A DNA stretch of 7,595 bases from the NCBI GenBank assembly GCA_003223995.1, contig QHYA01000172.1, positions 1 to 7,595 on the forward strand, given 5' to 3'. Source of the stretch: Acidobacteriota bacterium. Lineage in GTDB: Bacteria; Acidobacteriota; Polarisedimenticolia; QHYA01. The translations under genes were made by a program, and so were the position numbers. Below are positions 1 through 6,036 of this stretch, piece after piece; positions within the stretch are counted from its first letter, which is position 1; each line of letters begins with the position of its first letter. Below the pieces are notes generated by a model. It did not search any database. It saw only the letters and a program-made list of their open reading frames with translations, and was not told where the DNA came from.

Positions 1-263
1 GCCGCAGCCCCGCGCCCGGCGAGGGGCGGTAAGGAGAGAACGCCCGAGATCAGGAAGCGCGCGTCTCCGATCGCTCCCGCCGCTCCTCCGATTGCGACGT
101 CACCTGCGCCCTCCACAGCCACGGCGCGCGCCTGCTCGAGGATCACCTGGCCCACGCCGAGCAGCGCGGCCATCACGCCGATCCCGAAGCCGAAGCCGCA
201 GGAAAGCACGGCGCTTCGCACCGGCCGGGACGCGAGCGATCGGACGACGAGCCGCAGCGTCAC
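1..263 (-). CDS. ABC transporter permease, FtsX/MacB type, N-terminal part (runs off the window)
   Basis: Only the first 87 codons are inside the window, so the product is 3'-truncated by the window edge. The start is a GTG at 263-261. A GGAGG Shine-Dalgarno (269-273 on the plus strand) lies 5 bases before it. The protein begins with a short basic amphipathic stretch (LRLVVRSLASRPVRSA) and one hydrophobic segment at about residues 17-39. A segment with G-DVAI-G and an AR motif follows, as at the start of a MacB-like periplasmic core domain. The pattern RSL-xxx-PV-xx-A matches the N-terminus of the permease at 1083-2315 with the same spacing, so the two are probably paralogues. It lies 52 bases downstream of the ATPase gene and is likely co-transcribed with it. 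It probably supplies a membrane subunit for that ATPase. The FtsX domain that would confirm this lies outside the window. Confidence 0.72.
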   Translation of the reverse strand, partial: MTLRLVVRSLASRPVRSAVLSCGFGFGIGVMAALLGVGQVILEQARAVAVEGAGDVAIGGAAGAIGDARFLISGVLSLPPLAGRGAA

Positions 264-289
264 CGCTGCCTCCGGATCAAGCCGCTCAC
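260..289 (-). other. possible 9-codon leader ORF coupled to the third permease
   Basis: A GTG at 289-287 is preceded at 4 bases by AGGAGG (294-299 on the plus strand). It opens a 9-codon frame (MSGLIRRQR) whose TGA overlaps the GTG start of the third permease (GTGA). The Shine-Dalgarno is as good as those of real genes here, but no conservation can be judged from one sequence. It may be a translational-coupling mini-gene, or just a chance GTG in purine-rich spacer between the ATPase and the permease. Confidence 0.2.
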
Positions 290-315
290 GCCGCCTCCTG
301 CGGCCGGGACCACCC

Positions 316-1086
316 TCAAGCTCCCTCTTCCCGTGCGACGATCGACGAGGCAGGAGACTCCATGATGAGACGGCCGCTTCTCATCGGAAGCACGCGCCGC
401 GCGCGGTTCGCGAGAATCGGGTTGTGCGTGACGACGACGAGCGTCGTGCCGTCCCGGTTCACCCGATCGAACAGCTCCACGATCTGCTCGCCCGTCGCCT
501 CGTCCAGCTCGCCGGTCGGTTCATCGGCGAGCAGCAGCAGCGGGCGGTTCGCGAGCGCCCGCGCGATGGCCACGCGCTGCATCTCGCCGCCCGAAAGCTG
601 TGAAGGCTTGTGACCCGCGCGGTCGGCCAGGCCGACGTAATCCAGAAGCTCTCTCGTGCGTGCGCGGCGCGCGGTCTTCGGCGCCCCCGCCTCGCTCTGG
701 GGCAGCTCGACGTTCTCCCAGGCCGTCAGCATCGGCAGCAGGAAGAACCGCTGGAACACGAAGCCGATCTTCGTGAGCCGGATGCGGCTGCGCTCGAAGT
801 CGCTCAGGCGCGACGCGTCGCGGCCTTCGATGGCGAGAGAACCCTCCGTCGGCGTATCCACGCATCCGAGAAGGTGCAGCAGCGTGGACTTGCCGCACCC
901 CGAAGGGCCCGTGATGGCGATGGACTCGCCGGAATCGTCGCGGAGGGAAACGCCGCGCAGGGCGACGACGGGTCCAGCGGGCATCGGAAAGACCTTCGTC
1001 AGCCCCGCTGCCTCGACGATGGGCGGCGCCGCGCCGGCCCCGGCGGTCGGGCGACGTCCGTCGTCGGGCGTGTTCGGCGGATTCAA
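316..1086 (-). CDS. ABC transporter ATP-binding protein, LolD/MacB family
   Basis: This 256-residue protein is the cytoplasmic ATPase that would power the neighbouring permeases. Visible motifs in order are Walker A GPSGCGKST (60-68), Q-loop FVFQ with Q112 followed by FFLLPMLTAWENVELP, signature LSGGEMQRVAIARAL (164-178), Walker B LLLLADEP (D188, E189), D-loop GELDEATG and switch His221 in VVVTHN. The ENVELP and GELD forms are typical of the LolD/MacB/FtsE-like group that works with FtsX-type permeases. The start is TTG at 1086-1084. It overlaps the TGA of the preceding permease (TTGA), and an eight-base AGGAGGTG lies 5 bases upstream (1092-1099 on the plus strand). The reading frame stays open far upstream, but that part is antisense-like shadow inside the permease gene. 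The Pro/Ala-rich N-terminal 20 residues precede the usual family start. Family assignment is firm; the transported substrate is unknown. Confidence 0.93.
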   Translation of the reverse strand: MNPPNTPDDGRRPTAGAGAAPPIVEAAGLTKVFPMPAGPVVALRGVSLRDDSGESIAITGPSGCGKSTLLHLLGCVDTPTEGSLAIEGRDASRLSDFERSRIRLTKIGFVFQRFFLLPMLTAWENVELPQSEAGAPKTARRARTRELLDYVGLADRAGHKPSQLSGGEMQRVAIARALANRPLLLLADEPTGELDEATGEQIVELFDRVNRDGTTLVVVTHNPILANRARRVLPMRSGRLIMESPASSIVAREEGA

Positions 1087-2315
1087 GAGACCACCTCCTG
1101 CCGGAGAGTGGCCGCGATTGGAAGGCGCGCGGCGAGATAGACGGGATAGGCGGCGGCGAGAAGGCCGGTGAAGGCCAGAAGGGTCGCGTGGAGCATGAAG
1201 ACCCTCGGCTCGAAGACGAAGAAGTGGAGCCGCACGGGAAGACCGGGCATTGTCCGGAGGATCGTGTCGAGCCAGCGCGCCAGAACAGCCCCGATCGGAA
1301 GCGACAGGATCCCTCCGGCGCCGACGAGAAGAAGGGACTCGCAAAAAAGATCGGTCACGATCCTCCGTCGGGAGAATCCGAGCGCTCGCAGGGCGGCGAC
1401 CTCTCCGAAGCGCTGGTTCACCGAGACGGTCAGCAGCGTCGCCACCAGCAGGAAGGCGAAGAAGAGCGTGATCGAGGACAGCACGAAGGAGATCTGCCGG
1501 AAGTAGGAGAAGTCGGTCCGGCTGAAGCGGGAGACGAGCTGCTCGTTCGAGAAGGCGTGAAGATCGGGCCGCAGGCCCTGGATCGCCGCGACGGCGGCCG
1601 CCGCGCCGTGTTTCTTCCGCGAGGCGACGAGAATGAGGTCGGCCTCGTCCTCGTCCGTTCCGCCGCGCGCCAAACGGAGAGCGGAGAGCGTCGTGACGGC
1701 GGTGGCCTCTTCCGTCGATTCGAACGCGAACTCGCCGATCCCCATGACGCGAAATTCCACGGCGGGGATCGCGGATGCGCCCCCGTCCACAGCCGCGCGG
1801 AGTCGCAGTCGCGATCCCGGCTCGAGGCCGAGAGCCTTCGCGAGGTTCTTCGAGACGACGATTTCGGGCGCGCGAGCTTCCACCGGCGGGAGGCCCCCTC
1901 CATCCTTCTGGCCACGGGAGAGGTTCCGGCCGCTCATGATCCTCCATGCGCCGCGCCCTCGCGGCTCGCATCCGACCAAGATGATCGCGATCTCCGGCCG
2001 ACCCGCGGATGCGGTGAAGGCGCGGCCGATACGCATCGGGACGACCTCTTCGACCTCCGGCAGCGCGCGGATCGCCCGCGCCGCTTCTGTCGCGTGCTCG
2101 ACCGGCGGCCCGAGCGTCGGGAGCGACTCGGAGGCCATGACGCGCACGTCGAAGCCGACGCTGTCCAGCAGGTCCTTGAAGGAGACCAGGAGGCCGCGTG
2201 ACAGAAGCAACATGTTGAAGAGCAGGGCGCCCACCGCCGCTACTCCGCAGACGCCGAGGGCCGCGTGCACCGGCTCGCGCGAGAGGCTCCGCCAGGCCAG
2301 GCCGAGAGGGGTCAC
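1083..2315 (-). CDS. ABC transporter permease, FtsX/MacB-like (LolC/E class), full length
   Basis: This inner-membrane subunit of 410 residues has the standard four-segment layout of the family. Hydrophobic segment 1 is at about 17-38, followed by a MacB-like periplasmic core at about 40-260. That core includes EIVVSKNLAKALGLEPGSRLRL and FRVMGIGEF. The C-terminal FtsX domain has segments at about 272-296, 320-347 and 372-397. The coupling stretch RFGEVAALRALGFSRRRI (about 302-319) is the characteristic FtsX loop that contacts the ATPase. The chosen start is GTG at 2315-2313, which overlaps the TGA of the upstream permease (GTGA) and gives MTPLGLAWRSL, a normal family N-terminus. A longer in-frame extension to 2465 would begin with an Arg-rich non-family sequence inside the upstream gene, so it is rejected. 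No strong Shine-Dalgarno is seen, which fits translational coupling. Its stop overlaps the ATPase start. Substrate unknown. Confidence 0.9.
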   Translation of the reverse strand: MTPLGLAWRSLSREPVHAALGVCGVAAVGALLFNMLLLSRGLLVSFKDLLDSVGFDVRVMASESLPTLGPPVEHATEAARAIRALPEVEEVVPMRIGRAFTASAGRPEIAIILVGCEPRGRGAWRIMSGRNLSRGQKDGGGLPPVEARAPEIVVSKNLAKALGLEPGSRLRLRAAVDGGASAIPAVEFRVMGIGEFAFESTEEATAVTTLSALRLARGGTDEDEADLILVASRKKHGAAAAVAAIQGLRPDLHAFSNEQLVSRFSRTDFSYFRQISFVLSSITLFFAFLLVATLLTVSVNQRFGEVAALRALGFSRRRIVTDLFCESLLLVGAGGILSLPIGAVLARWLDTILRTMPGLPVRLHFFVFEPRVFMLHATLLAFTGLLAAAYPVYLAARLPIAATLRQEVVS

Positions 2316-3259
2316 CGCCGGAGAAGCGCCACGATGTCGCGGCGCAGAAGCGTCCAGGAGGCGACGAGGCCCGCGAGGACGCCGAGAGGAACGGCGAAGA
2401 CGATGCAGCGCGCCGCGATCGGCGCTGTGACGCGCACGAAGACGAGCGCCGTGTCGTAGCGCCACTGGAAGAAGCGGTTCACGATCCCCTGCGTGGCCGT
2501 GGCGAAGAGAACTCCGAAGACCGCCCCCGCGACGGCTATGAACAACCCCTCGACGAGGACCTCCAGCAGGATTCCCCTGCGCGTGAATCCGATGAGCCGC
2601 AGGATCCCCACCGTCTCACGGCGCTCGTCGGCCCTCATGGCCATCAGCGCGAGCAGGAACGCCGTGCTTCCGATCACGGTGACGATCGCGATGGCCAGGT
2701 GAAAGCGCTCGAGAACCACGAAGGGATCGGCCTCGTCGGGAGGAGGCGCCGTGGGGGTGGCGATGAGACCGGGCATGCGGGAGATCAGATCGGAAGAGAA
2801 CTTCGCTGCGTCCTTGCGGTCATGGAGCGCCACGTTGACCGAGGCTACGGACTCGCTCGCGAGAGGATCGGAAGGATCGGCCATCAGCGCGATGAGATCG
2901 GGCAGGTGGAGGCGAGCCTCCAGCCGTTTCGAGCCGAGCCTCATCGGATCGGGCCTGGGCTCGTAGGAGCCGACGATCCGGAAGGGAGCAGGGCGGGCGC
3001 CGCGGGGGTCCGCGGAGAACAGGACGACCTCGCCGACTGCGAGGCCGCTCTCCTCCAGAAGCTGGCGCGAGACGAGGACGCCGGGAGGATCGGAGGGGGA
3101 AGAGGCCGCGAGTTGCGCGCTGATATCGGCTGCAGGGCCGCGAGCCTCGTTCGCTGCCGCCGGAACGACGGGCGACGCGGCCAGGGATAGAACCGCGAAG
3201 GCTGCGCAGGGCGGAAGGGCTGTGAGGCCGAACAGGGCGAGTGCAGACCGGATCGACAT
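2312..3259 (-). CDS. compact ABC transporter permease, FtsX family, first gene of the operon
   Basis: The product has 315 residues, shorter than the roughly 380-410 usual for MacB/LolC-type permeases. An N-terminal hydrophobic segment (about 5-30) resembles a signal anchor. A reduced periplasmic domain follows at about 40-185, with GVLVSRQLLEESGLAVGEVV, PFRIVGSYEPRPDP and LHLPDLIALMADP. The FtsX domain has segments at about 190-213, 232-256 and 281-304. The coupling loop RRETVGILRLIGFTRRGI (213-230) is intact, so the protein looks functional. An in-frame TAG lies four codons before the ATG, so the gene cannot extend upstream in this frame. No Shine-Dalgarno precedes the ATG, which is odd in a window where several other genes have a very good one. 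It overlaps the next permease by 4 bases and probably pairs with it. The ATPase binding partner is inferred from gene order. Confidence 0.87.
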   Translation of the reverse strand: MSIRSALALFGLTALPPCAAFAVLSLAASPVVPAAANEARGPAADISAQLAASSPSDPPGVLVSRQLLEESGLAVGEVVLFSADPRGARPAPFRIVGSYEPRPDPMRLGSKRLEARLHLPDLIALMADPSDPLASESVASVNVALHDRKDAAKFSSDLISRMPGLIATPTAPPPDEADPFVVLERFHLAIAIVTVIGSTAFLLALMAMRADERRETVGILRLIGFTRRGILLEVLVEGLFIAVAGAVFGVLFATATQGIVNRFFQWRYDTALVFVRVTAPIAARCIVFAVPLGVLAGLVASWTLLRRDIVALLRR

Positions 3260-3428
3260 CGGCTGATTCTAGGGGATCGAGAGCCCAAGTACCGACTGAC
3301 CGGCTGCTTTTTGCTTGATCATTCATGGAGAACGCATTAGCTTAGGACGGCGCGGAAGCGCGGAGAGTGCGCCGAAGCCGGGAGCGGTGGAGCCAGCGAA
3401 GGCCGCTCGGACGAGGTGATCGATCACG
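3260..3428. promoter_or_regulatory. divergent intergenic region between the two operons
   Basis: The two operons point away from each other across 169 bases, so both are expected to be transcribed from here. The stretch at about 3304-3346 is visibly more AT-rich than the rest of the window. On the plus strand it holds TTGATC (3315-3320) and, after 17 bases, TAGCTT. These match the sigma-70 consensus at only about 4 and 3 of 6 positions, which is weak. No better pair was found on the minus strand. The function is inferred from gene orientation and composition, not from recognised boxes. Confidence 0.45.
3417..3426. repeat. perfect 10-base palindrome TGATCGATCA before the TPR-barrel gene
   Basis: TGATCGATCA is its own reverse complement. 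It sits between a GAGGTG Shine-Dalgarno-like sequence (3413-3418) and the ATG at 3429. It could be an operator half or a small mRNA stem near the ribosome site. It contains two GATC sites, so it may also be a chance or methylation-related sequence. No second copy was noticed elsewhere in the intergenic region; a related TGATCA occurs at 3316-3321. Confidence 0.35.
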
Positions 3429-5144
3429 ATGGCGCGCCGATTCTTGCTGGCATTTCTTCTGATCTCCTCGATATCGCTCGCCGCCCGGCCGGGGGTGATG
3501 CCGGACGGCGATCTCTCCCAGGATCCCGAGGCTCGCGGCTTCGCCGAGATGATGTTCGGCCAGGGGAGGCTGGCCTGGGAAGACGGGGACATGGCGGGGG
3601 CCCTCGGTCAGTTCGAGCGGGCGGCCGCGACATGGCCCGCTGACGCGACCTACATCTATTACGCGGGGCTCGTCCAGATCCGAATGGGACACCCGGATCG
3701 GGCGGTCGGGATGATCTCCAAAGCCCTGCCTCCAGCCACGAGCCGCATCGCCGAGTGGCGCATCCGATCCGATCTCGGCGCGGCCCACTACATGAACGGG
3801 CAGCCCGCCGAGGCGGAAAAGGAGCTGCGGGCCGCCGCGAGCCTCGAACCGGCGGACGGCATCACGCATTTCTATCTCGGCCTGGCTCTGCTCGATCTGG
3901 ACCGACCAGCCGAGGCCGCAAAGGAGTTCGCGGCGGCAGGGAGGGCCGACCAGAGGCTCGCTGCCGATTCTCGCTATTACTCGGGAGTGGCGGCCCTCCG
4001 GCAGGGCGATGCGGTCGCGGCGAGGACGGATTTCGAACAGGTCATCTCCGCCGAAACGACAGCAGGCACTCCCGGTCACGGGCCGGGATCATCCGATCGG
4101 GCGATCGAGGGGGTTTCGGCCGAAAGACCCGCACCGGATCTGGTGGAGAAATCGCGCGACTTTCTCGGCCGCTCGACGGCAGGCGCCGCGCGACCGCCGG
4201 CAGTGGAGCTGCGATTGACGCTGGCCTGGGAATACGACAGCAACCCGGCAATCGTCAGCGAGGACATCAAGCCGTTTCTGTCCCCCTCCGAGCCCTCCGG
4301 CAACGATGATCGGCTCGCCCTGGCGCTGCGCGCCGAATGGCACCCCTTCTACGACTGGCATGGGCTCTCGGGGGGGCTGCTGTTCAACGGTTACCGCTCG
4401 GGATACAACGATCTCAAGGCGCTCAATCAGTCGACCCCGCAAGGGCTCGTTCAGCTCGCCTGGGGACACGACGCACGCGGCTATGTCAACGGACCGCTTG
4501 GATACGTTCGCGTGCCCGCCATCGACAACTCGCCGGTCGCGGTCGTCTTTCAGGGTGGAAGCTCCTACACATGGCTCGACGGCAAGTCCTTCGGCCGCTC
4601 GCATGTCGCCGCCCTCGGCGCGGCGGTTCCTTGGGGGTCCGTGACAGCGACCCAGCTCGATCTCGTTTACGAGGACCGGACCTATTTCGGCGACCTGGAG
4701 GGACGGTCCAACGAGGCGCTCACCGCGCGGCTGTCCGAGTACCTCTATCTCGGGCGGCCGGAAAGGTATCTGCGTGCCGGCTACAGCTACGCGGACGAGG
4801 ACGCGGATGGGACTGTCGTCTCCGGCCGCCTCGAGAGGCGGGCGTACGACGAGAACGAGAAGGGGTGGTTCGTCGATGCGTCCCTGCCCCTGCCCAAGGG
4901 CCTGGGGCTTTTCCTCGAAGGGTCGCGGTCGAAGATCAGATATGACGTTCCTTTCCCGGTGACGAGTTTCTTCTCGTTGCCGCGCAAGGACAGGCAATGG
5001 AAGGCCGCCGCAACCCTCGTCGCTCCAATCGGGGCACATCTGTATCTGACCGGCCGCTATGCGCGGCAGCGGCGCGATTCAGAGATCGAGCCTCTTGGTT
5101 ACGCGCGCCGGATCACGTCGTTCGGCGTGACCTGGCACTGGTGA
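3429..5144 (+). CDS. exported TPR protein with C-terminal outer-membrane beta-barrel
   Basis: The 571-residue product begins with a signal peptide (MARRF plus a hydrophobic core, likely cut after SLA near residue 18). About five tetratricopeptide repeats follow at roughly 36-210, for example GQGRLAWEDGDMAGALGQFE, DLGAAHYMNGQPAEAEKELR and FYLGLALLDLDRPAEAAKEF. A linker of low complexity (about 211-255) leads to a barrel region (about 259-571). The barrel opens with WEYDSNPA, a motif common at the first strand of TPR-linked barrels. It shows alternating hydrophobic strands and ends in the aromatic tail FGVTWHW expected for outer-membrane insertion. The architecture resembles PgaA/PelB/Slam-like TPR-barrel proteins, which move polymers or lipoproteins across the outer membrane, but none of those names is justified here. 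A GAGGTG sequence about 10 bases upstream serves as ribosome site. It is followed after 10 bases by the FecR gene, so the two are co-transcribed. In this context it may be the outer-membrane sensor or secretion element. Confidence 0.83.
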   Translation: MARRFLLAFLLISSISLAARPGVMPDGDLSQDPEARGFAEMMFGQGRLAWEDGDMAGALGQFERAAATWPADATYIYYAGLVQIRMGHPDRAVGMISKALPPATSRIAEWRIRSDLGAAHYMNGQPAEAEKELRAAASLEPADGITHFYLGLALLDLDRPAEAAKEFAAAGRADQRLAADSRYYSGVAALRQGDAVAARTDFEQVISAETTAGTPGHGPGSSDRAIEGVSAERPAPDLVEKSRDFLGRSTAGAARPPAVELRLTLAWEYDSNPAIVSEDIKPFLSPSEPSGNDDRLALALRAEWHPFYDWHGLSGGLLFNGYRSGYNDLKALNQSTPQGLVQLAWGHDARGYVNGPLGYVRVPAIDNSPVAVVFQGGSSYTWLDGKSFGRSHVAALGAAVPWGSVTATQLDLVYEDRTYFGDLEGRSNEALTARLSEYLYLGRPERYLRAGYSYADEDADGTVVSGRLERRAYDENEKGWFVDASLPLPKGLGLFLEGSRSKIRYDVPFPVTSFFSLPRKDRQWKAAATLVAPIGAHLYLTGRYARQRRDSEIEPLGYARRITSFGVTWHW

Positions 5145-5149
5145 GGAGG
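5144..5149 (+). promoter_or_regulatory. strong ribosome-binding site for the FecR-domain gene
   Basis: AGGAGG begins on the last base of the upstream stop codon (TGA at 5142-5144) and lies 5 bases before the ATG at 5155. It fixes this ATG as the start in preference to the in-frame ATG at 5170. It also implies tight coupling to the TPR-barrel gene. Confidence 0.8.
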
Positions 5150-5154
5150 CCGGC

Positions 5155-6036
5155 ATGAAAGGGATTCGGATGGGAAGGAAGTGTCGCCGCAGCCCCTGGC
5201 CGCCCTTCGCTGTGTCCATGCTCCTGACCGTGCTCCTCCTCTCTTCCCCCGCGGCCGCCCAGGACGTGGGACGCTTCTCGATCGTCACCAACCAGGTGAC
5301 GAGCCTCAAGCCTGGAGCCAAGGAGCCCGTCCCGGCCAGTGTCGGGTCGCTCATCGTGCTCGACGAGCAGGAGAGGACCGGCGAATCCTCGGCCGCCCAG
5401 ATGATGTTCGGAGAAGGGGCCACGATCTCCATCGGCGCTGCGACGGCGTTTTCCGTGACGAGGCAGGCGGTGGAAGAGGCGACCGGGGCCGGCGCTTCGA
5501 GCATCGACCTCTTGCTGGGCAGGATCCGCGTCTTCGTATCCCGCTTCTGGACAGGCAGGTCGGAGGTTCAGGTCAGCACGCCGACGGCTGTCGTGGGAAT
5601 CAAGGGCTCCGAAGCCGTGATCGAGGTCCTCGAGGACGGCACGACGAGGGTCACGTTCCTGCGCGGCAGCGGCCGTGTGAGACCGAGACGGGGCGGTGCC
5701 TGGCGCGACATCGCCGGCGGCCAGCAGCTCGTCATCCGTCCCGAGACCGGCGAGATGCCTCTTCCCGGCGCGATCGGCCCGGGCCAGGAAGAGGATCTGG
5801 TCGCGAAGACCCGCCCGATCCCTGACGTGGCGCGGGACAATCCCCAGGGCCGTCCGGGCGGCCGCTACGGCGCGACTGGATTCGCGATCGCCGGTTCCTC
5901 GAAGGGGAAGGCCATTCAAACGAACGCGCCGGCCAGCGGGGGTCCGACGTTTGCGAACCCCGCCTACGTCGGAGTCTTCCCGGACACGCCGCTGCCGCAA
6001 TCCAGGCAGGGAGTCAAGGGACAGTTGGTCCCCTGA
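5155..6036 (+). CDS. exported FecR-domain protein
   Basis: The 293-residue product has a basic start, a hydrophobic signal (about 18-32) and a probable signal peptidase I site at SPAAA/QD (after residue 35), so it should be periplasmic. The FecR domain spans about 79-172: AQMMFGEGATISIG, IDLLLGRIRVFVSR, VSTPTAVVGIKGSE, then DGTTRVTFLRGSGRV. The TPTAVVGIKG stretch is the most diagnostic part. The C-terminal 90 residues (about 200-293) are Gly/Pro-rich, look disordered and have no membrane segment. In classical Fec signalling FecR is a membrane anti-sigma regulator. Here there is no sigma-factor gene alongside and no transmembrane helix apart from the signal. The protein more probably belongs to the stand-alone FecR-domain proteins found beside CHASE2 cyclases. 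Its position between an outer-membrane barrel gene and a periplasm-facing sensor suggests a soluble go-between, which is inference. Confidence 0.87.
   Translation: MKGIRMGRKCRRSPWPPFAVSMLLTVLLLSSPAAAQDVGRFSIVTNQVTSLKPGAKEPVPASVGSLIVLDEQERTGESSAAQMMFGEGATISIGAATAFSVTRQAVEEATGAGASSIDLLLGRIRVFVSRFWTGRSEVQVSTPTAVVGIKGSEAVIEVLEDGTTRVTFLRGSGRVRPRRGGAWRDIAGGQQLVIRPETGEMPLPGAIGPGQEEDLVAKTRPIPDVARDNPQGRPGGRYGATGFAIAGSSKGKAIQTNAPASGGPTFANPAYVGVFPDTPLPQSRQGVKGQLVP
6018..6032 (+). promoter_or_regulatory. small perfect hairpin abutting the CTG start of the cyclase gene
   Basis: GGGAC (6018-6022) and GTCCC (6028-6032) can pair perfectly around the 5-base loop AGTTG. The stem ends on the base just before the CTG at 6033. 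The 5' arm includes part of AAGGGA (6016-6021), the only Shine-Dalgarno-like sequence near that start. The stem could therefore mask the ribosome site until a ribosome finishing the FecR gene opens it. The pairing is seen directly; the regulatory role is inferred, and a 5-bp stem in GC-rich DNA can occur by chance. Confidence 0.35.

Noticed and set aside
1087..1971. Long N-terminal extension of the ATPase frame (295 more codons)
   Set aside because: It lies wholly inside the permease gene on the same strand. It encodes Arg/Gly/Pro-rich sequence with no domain, and a TTG start with a near-perfect Shine-Dalgarno fits the ATPase much better.
1188..2201. 337-residue open frame on the plus strand opposite the permease
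   Set aside because: Its composition is charged and repetitive (Arg, Glu, Gly) as expected for antisense frames in GC-rich genes, with no domain. The minus-strand frame has clear FtsX motifs.
2316..2465. Extension of the full-size permease to an ATG at 2465
   Set aside because: The extra 50 residues are Arg-rich shadow of the upstream permease. The GTG in the GTGA overlap gives the normal family N-terminus.
3315..3343. Sigma-70 promoter TTGATC-17-TAGCTT for the rightward operon
   Set aside because: Only about 7 of 12 consensus positions match, and the -10 box lacks the central AT-rich core; mentioned only as a weak possibility.
4089..5039. 316-residue open frame on the minus strand opposite the barrel gene
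   Set aside because: It has no recognisable motif and mirrors a real gene with signal peptide, TPRs and barrel tail; typical GC-rich antisense openness.
3429..5144. Assignment as Slam, PgaA or PelB
   Set aside because: The TPR-plus-barrel architecture is shared, but the partner genes of those systems (surface lipoprotein, poly-GlcNAc or Pel synthesis genes) are absent and no family-specific motif is recognised.
5113..6000. 295-residue open frame on the minus strand opposite the FecR-domain gene
   Set aside because: Arg/Asp-rich shadow sequence without domains; the plus-strand frame has the diagnostic FecR motif and a strong ribosome site.
5155..6036. Classical FecR anti-sigma regulator of a Fec-type sigma system
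   Set aside because: There is no sigma-factor gene, no TonB-dependent receptor and no membrane segment beyond the signal peptide in the window, and the domain order differs.
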